This document shows positions 52,153-60,681 of a DNA stretch of 64,000 bases, one piece after another. The DNA is from Enterocloster lavalensis (GTDB taxonomy: Bacteria > Bacillota > Clostridia > Lachnospirales > Lachnospiraceae). The notes beneath the pieces were generated by a model, which worked only from the letters and a program-made list of their open reading frames with translations, did no database searches and was not told the DNA's origin. How positions within the stretch are numbered: the stretch's first letter is position 1; each line of letters opens with the position of its first letter. The DNA is taken from the NCBI RefSeq assembly GCF_902364025.1, contig NZ_CABJCG010000028.1, positions 1 through 64,000 on the forward strand, written 5' to 3'. Made by a program: the position numbers and the translations under genes.

Positions 52153-53649
52153 ATGAAATTGAAGACCCGTCTGGCGGTTGCATTTTTGACCATCACCATC
52201 GTGCCGATCCTGCTGTTTTATGTAGCGGTAGTAGGGCTGAGCAGCTATCAGACCCAGTCCTTTCGCAAAGAATATGGGCTGACGGAGCAGGTGGACCTGT
52301 TCTCCGGCAACTCCCTTCAGATCTTTAACCGCCTGACCAAGCGTTACCAGGAGGAGATCCGGCAGACGCTGAAGGACGATCCCGGACTCTACGAGGACGA
52401 CACGTATTTAAACAATTTGAACGAGGAGCTGAAAAGCCATTATGCGTATTTGATTGTTCTTAAAGGCGGGGAGGTATCCTTCTGCGGGAGCAATGACATG
52501 CAGATGGATCCCGCTTTGTATGACAAGCTGCCCGATTTCGACGCTATGAAGGGAGATTTAGAGGGCGGCATCTATTTGGACGGAGAAAACCAACACCTGA
52601 TCAAACAGATGGATTTCACGTTCCCCGACGGTACGCCGGGAAGCGTTTTTATTGTGTCAAACGTGGGCGATCTGGTACCGGAGGTGAAGTCCATGATCCG
52701 GGAGATGCTCTTCCTTGGAATCGTGATTCTGGTGGTGGCGGGGATTACCCTGACCGTCTGGGTCTACAGGTCCATTTTAAGTCCCCTCAATAAGCTGCAG
52801 GAGGCGACTAAGCAGATCAAGGCGGGGAATCTGGATTTCACGCTGGATGTGGATGCGGACGACGAGATCGGCGAACTGTGCAACGATTTTGAGGAAATGC
52901 GCATGCGTCTGAGGGAGAACGCCGAGGAGAAGGTCCAGTATGACAAGGAGAGCAAGGAACTGATCAGCAATATTTCCCACGACTTAAAAACCCCCATCAC
53001 GGCCATTAAAGGCTACGTGGAAGGGATCCATGACGGAGTGGCATCTTCGCCGGAAAAGCTGGACAAATACATCCGCACCATATACAATAAAGCTAATGAC
53101 ATGGATCGTCTGATCGACGAGCTGACGTTTTATTCGAAGATTGATACCAACAAGATCCCTTATACCTTCACAAAGATCAACGTGGCCCAGTATTTCAAGG
53201 ACTGCATCGAGGAGGTGGGCCTGGATATGGAGGCCCGGGGCATTGAGCTGGGATATTTCAACTATGTGGACGAGGATGTGGTGGTGATTGCCGACGCGGA
53301 GCAGATGAAGCGGGTAATCAACAATATTATCAGCAATTCCATCAAATATCTTGACAAGAAAAAGGGTATTATCAATATTCGGATAAAGGATGTGGGCGAC
53401 TTCATTCAGGTGGAGATCGAGGACAATGGAAAAGGAATTGCGGCTAAGGACCTGCCCAATATATTTGACCGGTTCTACCGCACGGACTCCTCGCGCAATT
53501 CTTCACAGGGCGGCAGCGGCATTGGCCTGTCTATCGTGCGCAAGATTATTGAGGACCATGGAGGCCGGATCTGGGCGACCAGCAAGGAAGGCATCGGCAC
53601 AGAGATCCATTTTGTGCTAAGAAAATATCAGGAGGTCATAGCAGGATGA
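52153..53649 (+). CDS. sensor histidine kinase (HAMP, extracytoplasmic sensor)
   Basis: 498 residues. Membrane span 1 is at about 9-30. An extracytoplasmic domain with short acidic and glycine-rich segments spans about 31-178. Span 2 is at about 180-205, followed by HAMP (about 206-258). HisKA carries the phosphorylated His in NISHDLKTPITAIKGYVEG (about 277-295). HATPase has NNIISNSIKYL (N box), VEIEDNGKGI (G1) and GGSGIGLSIV (G2). Its response regulator overlaps by 4 nt. The sensed signal is unknown. Confidence 0.94.
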   Translation: MKLKTRLAVAFLTITIVPILLFYVAVVGLSSYQTQSFRKEYGLTEQVDLFSGNSLQIFNRLTKRYQEEIRQTLKDDPGLYEDDTYLNNLNEELKSHYAYLIVLKGGEVSFCGSNDMQMDPALYDKLPDFDAMKGDLEGGIYLDGENQHLIKQMDFTFPDGTPGSVFIVSNVGDLVPEVKSMIREMLFLGIVILVVAGITLTVWVYRSILSPLNKLQEATKQIKAGNLDFTLDVDADDEIGELCNDFEEMRMRLRENAEEKVQYDKESKELISNISHDLKTPITAIKGYVEGIHDGVASSPEKLDKYIRTIYNKANDMDRLIDELTFYSKIDTNKIPYTFTKINVAQYFKDCIEEVGLDMEARGIELGYFNYVDEDVVVIADAEQMKRVINNIISNSIKYLDKKKGIINIRIKDVGDFIQVEIEDNGKGIAAKDLPNIFDRFYRTDSSRNSSQGGSGIGLSIVRKIIEDHGGRIWATSKEGIGTEIHFVLRKYQEVIAG

Positions 53650-54335
53650 GCAAAATACTGATCGTGGAGGACGAGGAGAGCATCGCAGAGCTGGAAAAGG
53701 ATTATCTGGAACTTTCCGGCTTTGAGGTGGAGATTGAGAATAACGGCAGTTCAGGCCTGGAGCGGGCGCTGAACGAGGAATTTGATCTGTTTATTCTGGA
53801 CCTCATGCTCCCCGGCACCGACGGTTTTGAAATCTGTAAAAAGATACGGGAAGTCAAAAATACCCCCATTATCATGGTGTCCGCCAAGAAGGAGGACATT
53901 GACAAGATTCGCGGCCTGGGCCTGGGCGCGGACGACTACATCACCAAGCCTTTCAGCCCCAGCGAGATGGTGGCCAGGGTGAAGGCTCACATGGCACGGT
54001 ACGAGCGGCTGATCGGCAGCGGGCAGCCGTCCAATGAGATCGTGGAGATCCGCGGGTTGAAGATCGACAAGACGGCCCGCCGTGTGTGGGTAAACGGTGA
54101 GGAAAAGACGTTTACCACCAAGGAGTTCGACCTCTTATCCTTCCTGGCCCAGAACCCCAACCATGTATTTACAAAGGAAGAATTATTTTCCAAAATCTGG
54201 GATATGGAATCCATCGGCGACATCGCCACGGTGACCGTGCATATTAAAAAGATCCGTGAGAAGATCGAGTTTAATACGGCGAAGCCGCAGTATATTGAGA
54301 CGATCTGGGGCGTGGGGTATCGGTTTAAGGTGTGA
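53646..54335 (+). CDS. OmpR/PhoB-type response regulator
   Basis: 229 residues. REC domain: KILIVEDEESIAELEKDYL (acidic pair), LFILDLMLPGTDG (phospho-Asp about 52), MVSAKKEDI and DYITKPF (Lys). A C-terminal winged-helix trans-reg domain follows (VNGEEKTFTTKEFDLLSFLAQNPNHVFTKEELFSKIW, in parts). It is the cognate regulator of the preceding kinase (ATGA overlap). Its stop falls just before a toxin-like remnant and a bidirectional hairpin. Confidence 0.96.
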   Translation: MSKILIVEDEESIAELEKDYLELSGFEVEIENNGSSGLERALNEEFDLFILDLMLPGTDGFEICKKIREVKNTPIIMVSAKKEDIDKIRGLGLGADDYITKPFSPSEMVARVKAHMARYERLIGSGQPSNEIVEIRGLKIDKTARRVWVNGEEKTFTTKEFDLLSFLAQNPNHVFTKEELFSKIWDMESIGDIATVTVHIKKIREKIEFNTAKPQYIETIWGVGYRFKV

Positions 54336-54375
54336 TATTGACAATAAGGATAGCTAAGAAAGTAGTTAAGACCAT
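54325..54375 (-). pseudogene. decayed copy of the small toxin-like ORF
   Basis: The minus strand reads MVLTTFLAILIVNITP then stop, matching the N-terminus MVLLTTFILSV of the intact ORF at 54429-54524. The two share a 14-bp identity (54358-54371 with 54504-54517). It overlaps the response regulator stop. Probably a relic of a tandem duplication. Confidence 0.45.
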
Positions 54376-54388
54376 GTGGTCACAAAGC

Positions 54389-54420
54389 GAAATCCCGTGT
54401 ATGCCAGTACACGGGATTTC
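54389..54420. terminator. bidirectional 13-bp perfect hairpin
   Basis: GAAATCCCGTGTA and TACACGGGATTTC form a perfect 13-bp stem with a 6-nt loop. It is followed by ATTTTA on the plus strand (ending the response regulator) and would also end the minus-strand toxin-like transcript. Confidence 0.8.
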
Positions 54421-54428
54421 ATTTTAGG

Positions 54429-54524
54429 TTAGCTGTCTTTATGTTTTCTGTCTAACCATTTGCATATGTAGTAGCCAGCTACACTTGCCATGACAGAAAG
54501 GATGAAAGTAGTTAAGAGCACCAT
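54429..54524 (-). CDS. small toxin-like membrane peptide (31 residues)
   Basis: The minus strand encodes MVLLTTFILSVMASVAGYYI followed by CKWLDRKHKDS: one membrane span, then a charged tail. This shape (hydrophobic helix, ICKWLD-type junction, short basic/acidic end) is what I recall for small peptides of clostridial type I toxin-antitoxin loci; no named family can be given from sequence alone. GAGGT lies 11 nt upstream, a longer-than-usual spacing. A hairpin ends it at 54389-54420, and another at 54559-54591 with plus-strand Ts could end an antisense RNA. A remnant second copy lies at 54325-54375. Confidence 0.5.
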   Translation of the reverse strand: MVLLTTFILSVMASVAGYYICKWLDRKHKDS

Positions 54525-54558
54525 ACCGTTTCATGACCTCAAATTGAATACAGTGTAC

Positions 54559-54596
54559 AAAACCCGTGTATAGGATGTGTACGCGGGTTTTCTTTT
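54559..54596 (+). terminator. hairpin with plus-strand T-run, candidate antisense RNA terminator
   Basis: AAAACCCG (54559-54566) pairs with CGGGTTTT (54584-54591), then TCTTTT. It is similar in sequence to the hairpin at 54389-54420. No plus-strand gene ends here, so an RNA running antisense to the toxin-like ORF is the simplest user. Confidence 0.55.
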
Positions 54597-54739
54597 GGCG
54601 CGTTTTTCCTAGCTGCATTTGCGCCGGAAGACGGACCGGCTGCAAACATTGGGAGCAGAGGGGGATAAAGTATTGCTTTTTTAGCCCAAAATCTGATAAT
54701 ATAGTTCTGTTGTAAATAATACGCAAAAGGAAAATAATC

Positions 54740-55519
54740 ATGAGAACTGTAAATAATAGCAGACGGCTTCAGATTGCCAACTATGTTAAACAGAAAGGAG
54801 AAGCCTCAGTCCAGGAATTGAGCGAATATTTTGCAGTATCTCCCCTGACGGTTCGCAGAGATTTGACTGCATTGGAGGAACAGAAGCTCCTCCTGCGGTA
54901 CCACGGCGGGGCCAAGGCTTTGGTACAGTCGGATACGGCGAACGACAACGGCAATTATGAGTTTGATCTCACGAGCGTGCCCCGTGTGGAGGAAAAGAAA
55001 CGGATCGGGGAAAAGGCCTGCGAGTTTCTCAAAAATGACGACATCATTTTTATGAACAGCGGAAGCACGGTGTTGTTTTTTCAGGAGGCGATCCGGGACA
55101 AGCATGTCACGGTGGTGACCAATAATGCCAGGGCCCCCTTCTGCAGCAAGCAGCCGGGAGTGGAGATTCTCAGCCTGGGCGGCAATTATATGGAGCGGTC
55201 GAAATCCTATGTGGGCGAGATCACGGTAAATACCATCGGCGGGATCTACAGCAACTGCACGATCCTGGGCGTAAAGGCCCTGGACCCGGAGCGGGGAATG
55301 ACCACCTGGAATTACCAGGAGTGCGGGGTGAATGCTGCCATGATCGGCCACACCAGGGGGAAGGTGATCCTGCTGGCCGACCACTCAAAGATCGGCAAGG
55401 TGTCCAACTATGTGTCCTCCTCTCTGGATAAAATTGACCTGATCATTACAGACAGTGGATGTGACCCGGAAGCCATAGCCGCGTTCCAGGAGAAGGGCGT
55501 GGAGGTTATCGTCGTTTAG
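54740..55519 (+). CDS. DeoR/GlpR family transcriptional regulator
   Basis: 259 residues: N-terminal HTH (RLQIANYVKQKGEASVQELSEYFAVSPLTVRRDLTALEEQKLL, given in family order) and a C-terminal DeoR sugar-phosphate sensor domain (MNSGSTVLFFQ, VVTNNA, ADHSKIGKVSNY). Such regulators respond to phosphosugars and usually control neighbouring genes. The two genes that follow on the same strand (small membrane protein and the permease-acyltransferase fusion) are candidates but are not sugar genes. A candidate promoter is TTGCTT-18-TAATAT at 54673-54702. Confidence 0.9.
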   Translation: MRTVNNSRRLQIANYVKQKGEASVQELSEYFAVSPLTVRRDLTALEEQKLLLRYHGGAKALVQSDTANDNGNYEFDLTSVPRVEEKKRIGEKACEFLKNDDIIFMNSGSTVLFFQEAIRDKHVTVVTNNARAPFCSKQPGVEILSLGGNYMERSKSYVGEITVNTIGGIYSNCTILGVKALDPERGMTTWNYQECGVNAAMIGHTRGKVILLADHSKIGKVSNYVSSSLDKIDLIITDSGCDPEAIAAFQEKGVEVIVV

Positions 55520-55604
55520 ACTGGCCCCCGGATGCGCAAAAGCCGGATAAACTACGACGTCGGAGCGCAGAGAAAAGGCCGGAACGAAAAGAAGGGCGGG
55601 AAAT

Positions 55605-55778
55605 ATGGACACGGAAGAGAAAAAAGAGTTTGAAAAGGAGCTTCTTTCACGCATCTCACAGATGGAGCGGGGAAATGAGTCCGCCATTGGACGGATGGCC
55701 GGAAGGGATTATGTTCTGGCGGGAGCGGTGGTCCTCGGATGCCTGGCGGCCGTGGCGGCCGGGTATTTTCTGACATAG
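55605..55778 (+). CDS. 57-residue single-span membrane protein
   Basis: Translation MDTEEKKEFEKELLSRISQM, then a helical segment and a C-terminal hydrophobic span (DYVLAGAVVLGCLAAVAAGYF). GGGCGGGAAAT precedes the ATG. It lies 85 nt after the DeoR gene and 19 nt before the permease-acyltransferase fusion, so it is likely in the same transcript. A charged amphipathic helix before a C-terminal anchor could make it an accessory subunit; I do not recognise a family. Confidence 0.65.
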   Translation: MDTEEKKEFEKELLSRISQMERGNESAIGRMAGRDYVLAGAVVLGCLAAVAAGYFLT

Positions 55779-55797
55779 CGGGAGGGCATTGAGAGGG

Positions 55798-58467
55798 ATG
55801 AAACGAGTGGAAGAGCAGATTGCCAGGGAGGCGGTGTTCGGAATTCTGCCGGTGCTGCCCGGGGAACGAAGATACGGCTTCCTGGACGCCTTTTTGGTGC
55901 TGTCCGGGTACTGCATCGCCACCTGGAGTTACACCCAGGGGGCCTATCTGACCAGCCTGGTTGGATTTAAACAGCTGCTCATCGGGGCGTTTTTCGGAGC
56001 GATTCTGATGCTGGCGGTGTATCAGCTGCCGGTAATCCTGTCGGTGCGCTACGGCATCGACATCTGGATTTGGCTGCGGAGCGTGTTCGGACTGCGGGGC
56101 GTAAAGTGGATATCCCTGTTGATCATCGCCATCAACTTCCCATGGTACGCGGTCTGCTGCGACCTGTTCGCCTCCTCCATGGAGAATCTGGCGGGTCTGT
56201 ACGGCCTGTCGCTGCCGCCGGGCAGCCATCTGCTGCTGGAATTGGCCTGCGTTTTGGCCGGAACCTTGATCGCCTGCCGCGGAATCGGGACGATCACCTG
56301 GACCACGCGGATTCTGGTGCCTGCCCTTCTGGCAGTGGGCGCCATCGTGATGGCGGTTGGATTTAGGTCTGTTCCGCCGGAGGTGATCTGGAACTATACG
56401 CCAGAGCCAGGGGAATACGCGGACCGGGCCGTGCCTTATATTATGTCCATCGAAGCGAATTTTGCGTTTGTGATTACGCTGGTGGGCGGTATGGCGGAGG
56501 TGCCCAGGCTTGCGAAAACGGAGCGGGGCGGATACCTGGCCGGCGTTCTGGGACAGGGCCTGTCCGGCTCATTTTTTGTTGTTGTGGGCGCGGTGATGGC
56601 CATCGCGATGCGGCATGTGACCGGAACCATGTCCGAGGATCCGACCCGGATGCTGGCGGTCCTGGCGGGGCCTTCCCTGGCCCTTTGCTCCCTGCTGTTG
56701 GTGGCGTTCGCCAACATCGGCACTCAGGCGGTGGGCTCGTACATCTATGGAGTGATGCTCAAATCGTCCTTCCCGGAGATGGACTACCGCAGGCTGATTG
56801 GAATCCTGGCGTTTTACGTAAGCGCGCTGTGCGTATGGGGAAAAATCGTGGAGTATTTCGGCGCGTTTCTGACCATCAGCGCCTGTGTGTACGCACCGTT
56901 GGCCGCGCTGCTGTTTGTGGATTTCTTTTTTGTGCGGCGGCAGAGGCTGGCTTTTCGCAGCGCTTACGGGCTGAAGGGCCATAAGGCGTATGTGTATACC
57001 AGGGGATTTAATGTTGTGGGTCTGGCCGCTCTGGCCGCAGGCACGGCGTTTTCCCTGATGATTTATAATCCGGTAACGGGTGTTATCCACAATCGGTTCT
57101 TGTTTACTCTGACGCCCACCGGGTGTTCGTTCCTGGCGTCAGGCTGTATTTACTGGCTGCTCTGTAATCTGCCGGGGATCCGGCGTTACGTGCGCCGGGA
57201 TTTGACAGAGGTTCCGGATCCGAAGCCCTTTGACCGCTTTCGGGAACCGCCGCGGCAGAATCCGGCGGCCATGCCCTTTATCTGGCTTTGGTGTTACCTG
57301 GTGACTGCCAGAGCAGGGCTTAAAATACGAAAAAAGGGTATGAAGGGGTTGAAGCCGCCGTTTCTGGTGCTGGCGACTCACCACTCGTTTACGGATTTTT
57401 ATGTGACGCCGCGGGTGTTGTTTCCCCATCGGGCCAATTATGTGTCGGAGCTGGAAGGATTTGAGAACTTTGGAGAGTGGCTGTACCGGCAGTCCGGCTG
57501 TCTGGGCACCCGAAAGTTTGTGGACGACCTGGCGCTGGTGAAAAATATCTGCCGGGTTCTTGGGCGTGGGGGAATTCTGGTGCTGTACCCGGAAGCCAGG
57601 TACGCCAACGTGGGGACCAACTCTAAGCTGCCGCTTGCGGTGGCAAAACTGGTGAAGCTGTGCAAGGTGCCGGTGGTAACGCTGAATATGAAAGGAAATT
57701 ATTTACAGTCCCCCATCTGGAATCTGCGGATTCGGCGGGAAGCGAGGCTGGAGGCGGAGGCGGAACTGGCGTATACGGCGGAGGAGGCAAAACGCGCGGA
57801 GGTGGGGGATATTTACCGGAAATTATCCCGGCTTCTGGCCTACGACGAATACGCATGGCAGCGTGAAACAGGGCTGCGGATCACGGATTCCTTCCGGGCG
57901 GAGGGCCTTCATTTGCCGCTGTACCAGTGCCGGACCTGCGGCGCGGTTCATCGGATGGCGTCAAAGGGCAGCGAGCTGTTCTGCACGGCCTGCGGCGCCG
58001 GATGGCGGATGGACGAGTATGGGACGCTGAGGCAGATAAATGCGGGGGATGGGGAGGGTTCCTCCACCCTGCCGGAAATCTACATTCCCGACTGGTACGA
58101 GTGGCAGCGGGAGAATGTGCGCAGACGGATCGCGGCCGAGCAGTATTGCCTGGAGATCCGTGTGCGGGTGGAAGCGCTGCCCAACGCGGTGAACTTTATC
58201 GACTGCGGCGCAGGACGGTTGACGCACGGGCCGGGAGGATTTGACCTGACCTTTGTGGACTATGAGGACGGGCGGGAAAAGACGCTGCATTTTTCCTCAG
58301 CCTCCATGAGCTCCATCCACACGGAGTACGACTACCGGGGGAAAGGCCAGTGCGTTACCTTGTCGGTACCGGATAATACCTATTTCCTGTTTCCGCTGGA
58401 GGAGGGCTTTAACGCCACGGAAATACAGTTCGCGGTGGAGGAATTCTTTGAGCGGAGTCATTCCTGA
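55798..58467 (+). CDS. NCS1-type permease fused to PlsC-like acyltransferase with zinc ribbon
   Basis: 889 residues. Residues about 25-460 are a 12-span NCS1-like (cytosine/purine permease family) transporter: GFLDAFLVLSGYCIATWSYTQGAYL, IAINFPWYAVCCDLFASS, SIEANFAFVITLVGGMAE. A linker precedes a PlsC-like acyltransferase (about 495-690) with THHSFTDF (H-x4-D, residues 528-533) and YPEARYANVG (599-606, the EGTR-like block). A zinc ribbon follows (Cys 711, 714, 729, 732). The last ~130 residues form a beta-rich tail I do not recognise. The start at 55798 (MKRVEE) follows GGAGGG at 55781, 11 nt away; TTG at 55789 is also possible. The 3' end overlaps the convergent XRE gene by 10 nt. Confidence 0.85.
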   Translation: MKRVEEQIAREAVFGILPVLPGERRYGFLDAFLVLSGYCIATWSYTQGAYLTSLVGFKQLLIGAFFGAILMLAVYQLPVILSVRYGIDIWIWLRSVFGLRGVKWISLLIIAINFPWYAVCCDLFASSMENLAGLYGLSLPPGSHLLLELACVLAGTLIACRGIGTITWTTRILVPALLAVGAIVMAVGFRSVPPEVIWNYTPEPGEYADRAVPYIMSIEANFAFVITLVGGMAEVPRLAKTERGGYLAGVLGQGLSGSFFVVVGAVMAIAMRHVTGTMSEDPTRMLAVLAGPSLALCSLLLVAFANIGTQAVGSYIYGVMLKSSFPEMDYRRLIGILAFYVSALCVWGKIVEYFGAFLTISACVYAPLAALLFVDFFFVRRQRLAFRSAYGLKGHKAYVYTRGFNVVGLAALAAGTAFSLMIYNPVTGVIHNRFLFTLTPTGCSFLASGCIYWLLCNLPGIRRYVRRDLTEVPDPKPFDRFREPPRQNPAAMPFIWLWCYLVTARAGLKIRKKGMKGLKPPFLVLATHHSFTDFYVTPRVLFPHRANYVSELEGFENFGEWLYRQSGCLGTRKFVDDLALVKNICRVLGRGGILVLYPEARYANVGTNSKLPLAVAKLVKLCKVPVVTLNMKGNYLQSPIWNLRIRREARLEAEAELAYTAEEAKRAEVGDIYRKLSRLLAYDEYAWQRETGLRITDSFRAEGLHLPLYQCRTCGAVHRMASKGSELFCTACGAGWRMDEYGTLRQINAGDGEGSSTLPEIYIPDWYEWQRENVRRRIAAEQYCLEIRVRVEALPNAVNFIDCGAGRLTHGPGGFDLTFVDYEDGREKTLHFSSASMSSIHTEYDYRGKGQCVTLSVPDNTYFLFPLEEGFNATEIQFAVEEFFERSHS

Positions 58468-58988
58468 TGCGCGGCGGATTCGCTGGCGAGAATTTCGATC
58501 TCCATATAGGAGAGAACCTTGTTCCGGGCGTGCTCGGAGAGAAAATTATAGTAGTAGACCGCGATATACCCAAACATAGGCGGTTTTTTGTAAAATTCGG
58601 AGGAGGGCAGCATCATATCCTGGGAGGATCGGGTGGCTACCTCGATCTCCATGTAGGCGAAAATGGTGGCTTTTGCGCTGTCTGGCAGCAGGTTGAAGTA
58701 ATTGACCAGCTGCTGGGGGTCTAAAGCTGCCAGCGCCCCCTTCCTGAGGGAGACATTTTTTTCCAGATTATGCTGGTGGCTGGCGTAATAATCGCTCTCC
58801 ACAAATGCATCTAAGGACAGCTGGTAGTAGTTGCACAGGTCGATAATCACCTTGGCCGGAATTTCCATCAGCCCCTTCTCATATCTGCCGATGGTGCTCT
58901 TGGTCTTTTGGACCACGGCGCCCAGTTCCTCCTGGCTCAAATCATTATATTCCCGTACCATTTTTATTTTTTTCCCTAATTCTATCAT
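58458..58988 (-). CDS. XRE family helix-turn-helix regulator with C-terminal sensor-like region
   Basis: 176 residues. The HTH_3 domain is residues 1-65 (MVREYNDLSQEELGAVVQKTKSTIGRYEKGLMEIP). The C-terminal ~110 residues contain two similar segments (NLLPDSAKATIFAYMEIEVA and NFLSEHARNKVLSYMEIEIL), so an internal duplication is visible. Family members are usually repressors. The start at 58988 follows GGAGATCAT. It is divergent from the YfcC carrier gene; two perfect palindromes and a third degenerate one lie between them (59047-59162). Confidence 0.88.
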   Translation of the reverse strand: MIELGKKIKMVREYNDLSQEELGAVVQKTKSTIGRYEKGLMEIPAKVIIDLCNYYQLSLDAFVESDYYASHQHNLEKNVSLRKGALAALDPQQLVNYFNLLPDSAKATIFAYMEIEVATRSSQDMMLPSSEFYKKPPMFGYIAVYYYNFLSEHARNKVLSYMEIEILASESAAHQE

Positions 58989-59046
58989 ATGATCTCCAAT
59001 CAATCCCCGGTCCTCAGGGAATATTATCAAAACTGCTTCATAAAAG

Positions 59047-59162
59047 TTGCGTATACGCAATAAAAACGCGGCAAATCGATTGACAAATTGCGTATACGCA
59101 ACTATAATGAAGAAAAAGAAACATTTTGACTATAATATACCACAAAAGTTGCGAATACGAAA
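59047..59162. promoter_or_regulatory. three palindromic operators between XRE and yfcC-like genes
   Basis: TTGCGTATACGCAA occurs exactly at 59047-59060 and 59088-59101, and with two changes at 59149-59162 (TTGCGAATACGAAA). Each is a 14-bp inverted repeat. The second fills the spacer of the carrier promoter; the first lies between the promoter and the XRE start, and the third is in the carrier leader. This pattern is typical of a repressor controlling itself and the divergent operon. Confidence 0.8.
59080..59108 (+). promoter_or_regulatory. consensus promoter of the yfcC-amidohydrolase operon
   Basis: TTGACA (59080-59085), 17-nt spacer, TATAAT (59103-59108): both hexamers match sigma-A consensus exactly. 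The 14-bp palindrome at 59088-59101 occupies the spacer, so bound regulator would exclude RNA polymerase. Confidence 0.92.
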
Positions 59163-59273
59163 CAAGAAATGGCACTTTATACAAAAATTTAACGGAAAGG
59201 CAGGTGAGATGGACTTTAAGAGGGGAACATTTCAGAACAGCGAAACGGACAAACAGAGATTGGAGGGGTAATG

Positions 59274-60668
59274 ATGAGACAAAAGGTAAAGGAAGGCGGA
59301 AAACGGGGGATTTCCATCAACATGCTGGTGTTCATTCTGGGGATTTTGATTTGCGCCAGCCTGCTGACGTATATCATTCCGGCAGGGCAGTTTGATGTGA
59401 ATCCCGAGACAAAGGCATTGATCCCAGGTACATACCACGCGGTGGAGCAGACGCCGGTCAATCTGTGGAACGCGCTGCGCAACATATTTACCGGAATGAC
59501 CAACTCGGCCAAGGTGATGAGCATCGTGATCTTCATGGGAGGCGCTTTGAAGGTGATCATCAGTACCGGGGCGGTGGAGGAATTTCTCAACTGGGCCATT
59601 TACAAGCTGCAGAAGAAGGGGATCGCGGTGATTGTGCCGCTGATGGTGATTCTGTTCTCCGTCCTCTCCGCCTACGGGGGAAATGATTCATTTTTCGCCT
59701 TCACCGTGATCGGAGTGGCGGTGGCGGCAAAAATGGGCCTGGATCCCATTGCGGGAATGGCTATGACTTATTTTGCCACCAGCGTAGGTTTTGCGGGGGC
59801 GCTTAAAGGCAGGACGCTGGTGGCCCAGGGGATCGCAGAGGTGCCGCTCTACTCCGGGGCGGGCTGGAGGACCGTGTGGCTGTTTGTGATCACCGGCCTG
59901 GCGGTTGCCTACGCGCTGTGGTACTGTTTCCGGGTTAAGAAAAATCCGGCCAGGAGTTTTATGGATAACACTGACTGGATCGTGGGCGGACCTCAGGGCG
60001 ACATTAAAAAGGAGCTGTTCAACCCCATGTCGTTGCTGGTGATTGTGATCACCGCGGGCTCCTTTATCCTCAACGCGGTTATGGGCGTGCTGAAGGGCTG
60101 GACCTACCCGGAGCAGGTGGCGGTGCTGCTGATCGCCTCCACGGTATGTGGGCTTCTGTACCGGAAATCGCCCACCGAGATCGCGGAGTCCTTTGCCAAG
60201 GGCTGCCAGTCCATGGGCTTTGTGGCGTTTATTATCGGTCTGGGCGGGGCCATTGCGCTGACCATGACCCAGGGAAATATTCTCCACACCATGGTCAATG
60301 CAGTGGCTGCACCGCTCATGCATGTGAACAAAGGCTTCGGCACCATTGCCATGTTCTGGTTTAACTGGCTGTTCAACTTCTTCATTATTTCAGGTTCCGG
60401 ACAGGCAGCGGTGGTGATGCCGGTGCTCAATCCCATCGCCGATGCTTTGAATATCCACCGGCAGGTGGCGGTTTCCGCCTTTGTCTACGGTGACGCCTAC
60501 ACCAATATGCTGTTCCCGACCAGCGCCTCGCTTCTGGGCGCGCTGGCCATCGCAGGCGTTCCGTTAAAGAACTGGGTTAAATTTGTGTTTCCGTTTTTGA
60601 TCATCCTGTCCGTCCTGACGTCGGTATTTCTGTATTATCTGACCGCCGCCGGCTGGACCGGAATGTAG
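59274..60668 (+). CDS. YfcC family carrier (C4-dicarboxylate/arginine-ornithine antiporter-like)
   Basis: 464 residues with about 12 spans. Characteristic blocks: LTYIIPAGQFD, GGNDSFFAFTVIGVAVAAKMGLDPI, FFIISGSGQAAVVMPVLNPIADAL and GDAYTNMLFPTSASLLGAL. YfcC proteins belong to the DUF1504/C4-dicarboxylate anaerobic carrier group; substrates are mostly unproven. The next gene, 13 nt away, encodes an M20 amidohydrolase, suggesting uptake and hydrolysis of an N-acyl or amino-acid-like substrate. The start at 59274 gives the better spacing to GGAGGGG (the other ATG is 59271). Confidence 0.9.
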   Translation: MRQKVKEGGKRGISINMLVFILGILICASLLTYIIPAGQFDVNPETKALIPGTYHAVEQTPVNLWNALRNIFTGMTNSAKVMSIVIFMGGALKVIISTGAVEEFLNWAIYKLQKKGIAVIVPLMVILFSVLSAYGGNDSFFAFTVIGVAVAAKMGLDPIAGMAMTYFATSVGFAGALKGRTLVAQGIAEVPLYSGAGWRTVWLFVITGLAVAYALWYCFRVKKNPARSFMDNTDWIVGGPQGDIKKELFNPMSLLVIVITAGSFILNAVMGVLKGWTYPEQVAVLLIASTVCGLLYRKSPTEIAESFAKGCQSMGFVAFIIGLGGAIALTMTQGNILHTMVNAVAAPLMHVNKGFGTIAMFWFNWLFNFFIISGSGQAAVVMPVLNPIADALNIHRQVAVSAFVYGDAYTNMLFPTSASLLGALAIAGVPLKNWVKFVFPFLIILSVLTSVFLYYLTAAGWTGM

Positions 60669-60681
60669 GAGGAAAAGGCGT

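Noticed and set aside
54439..54741. 100-codon minus-strand frame covering the toxin-like locus
   Set aside because: Its frame differs from the 31-residue peptide, it runs through the antisense hairpin and the DeoR promoter, and it shows no domain.
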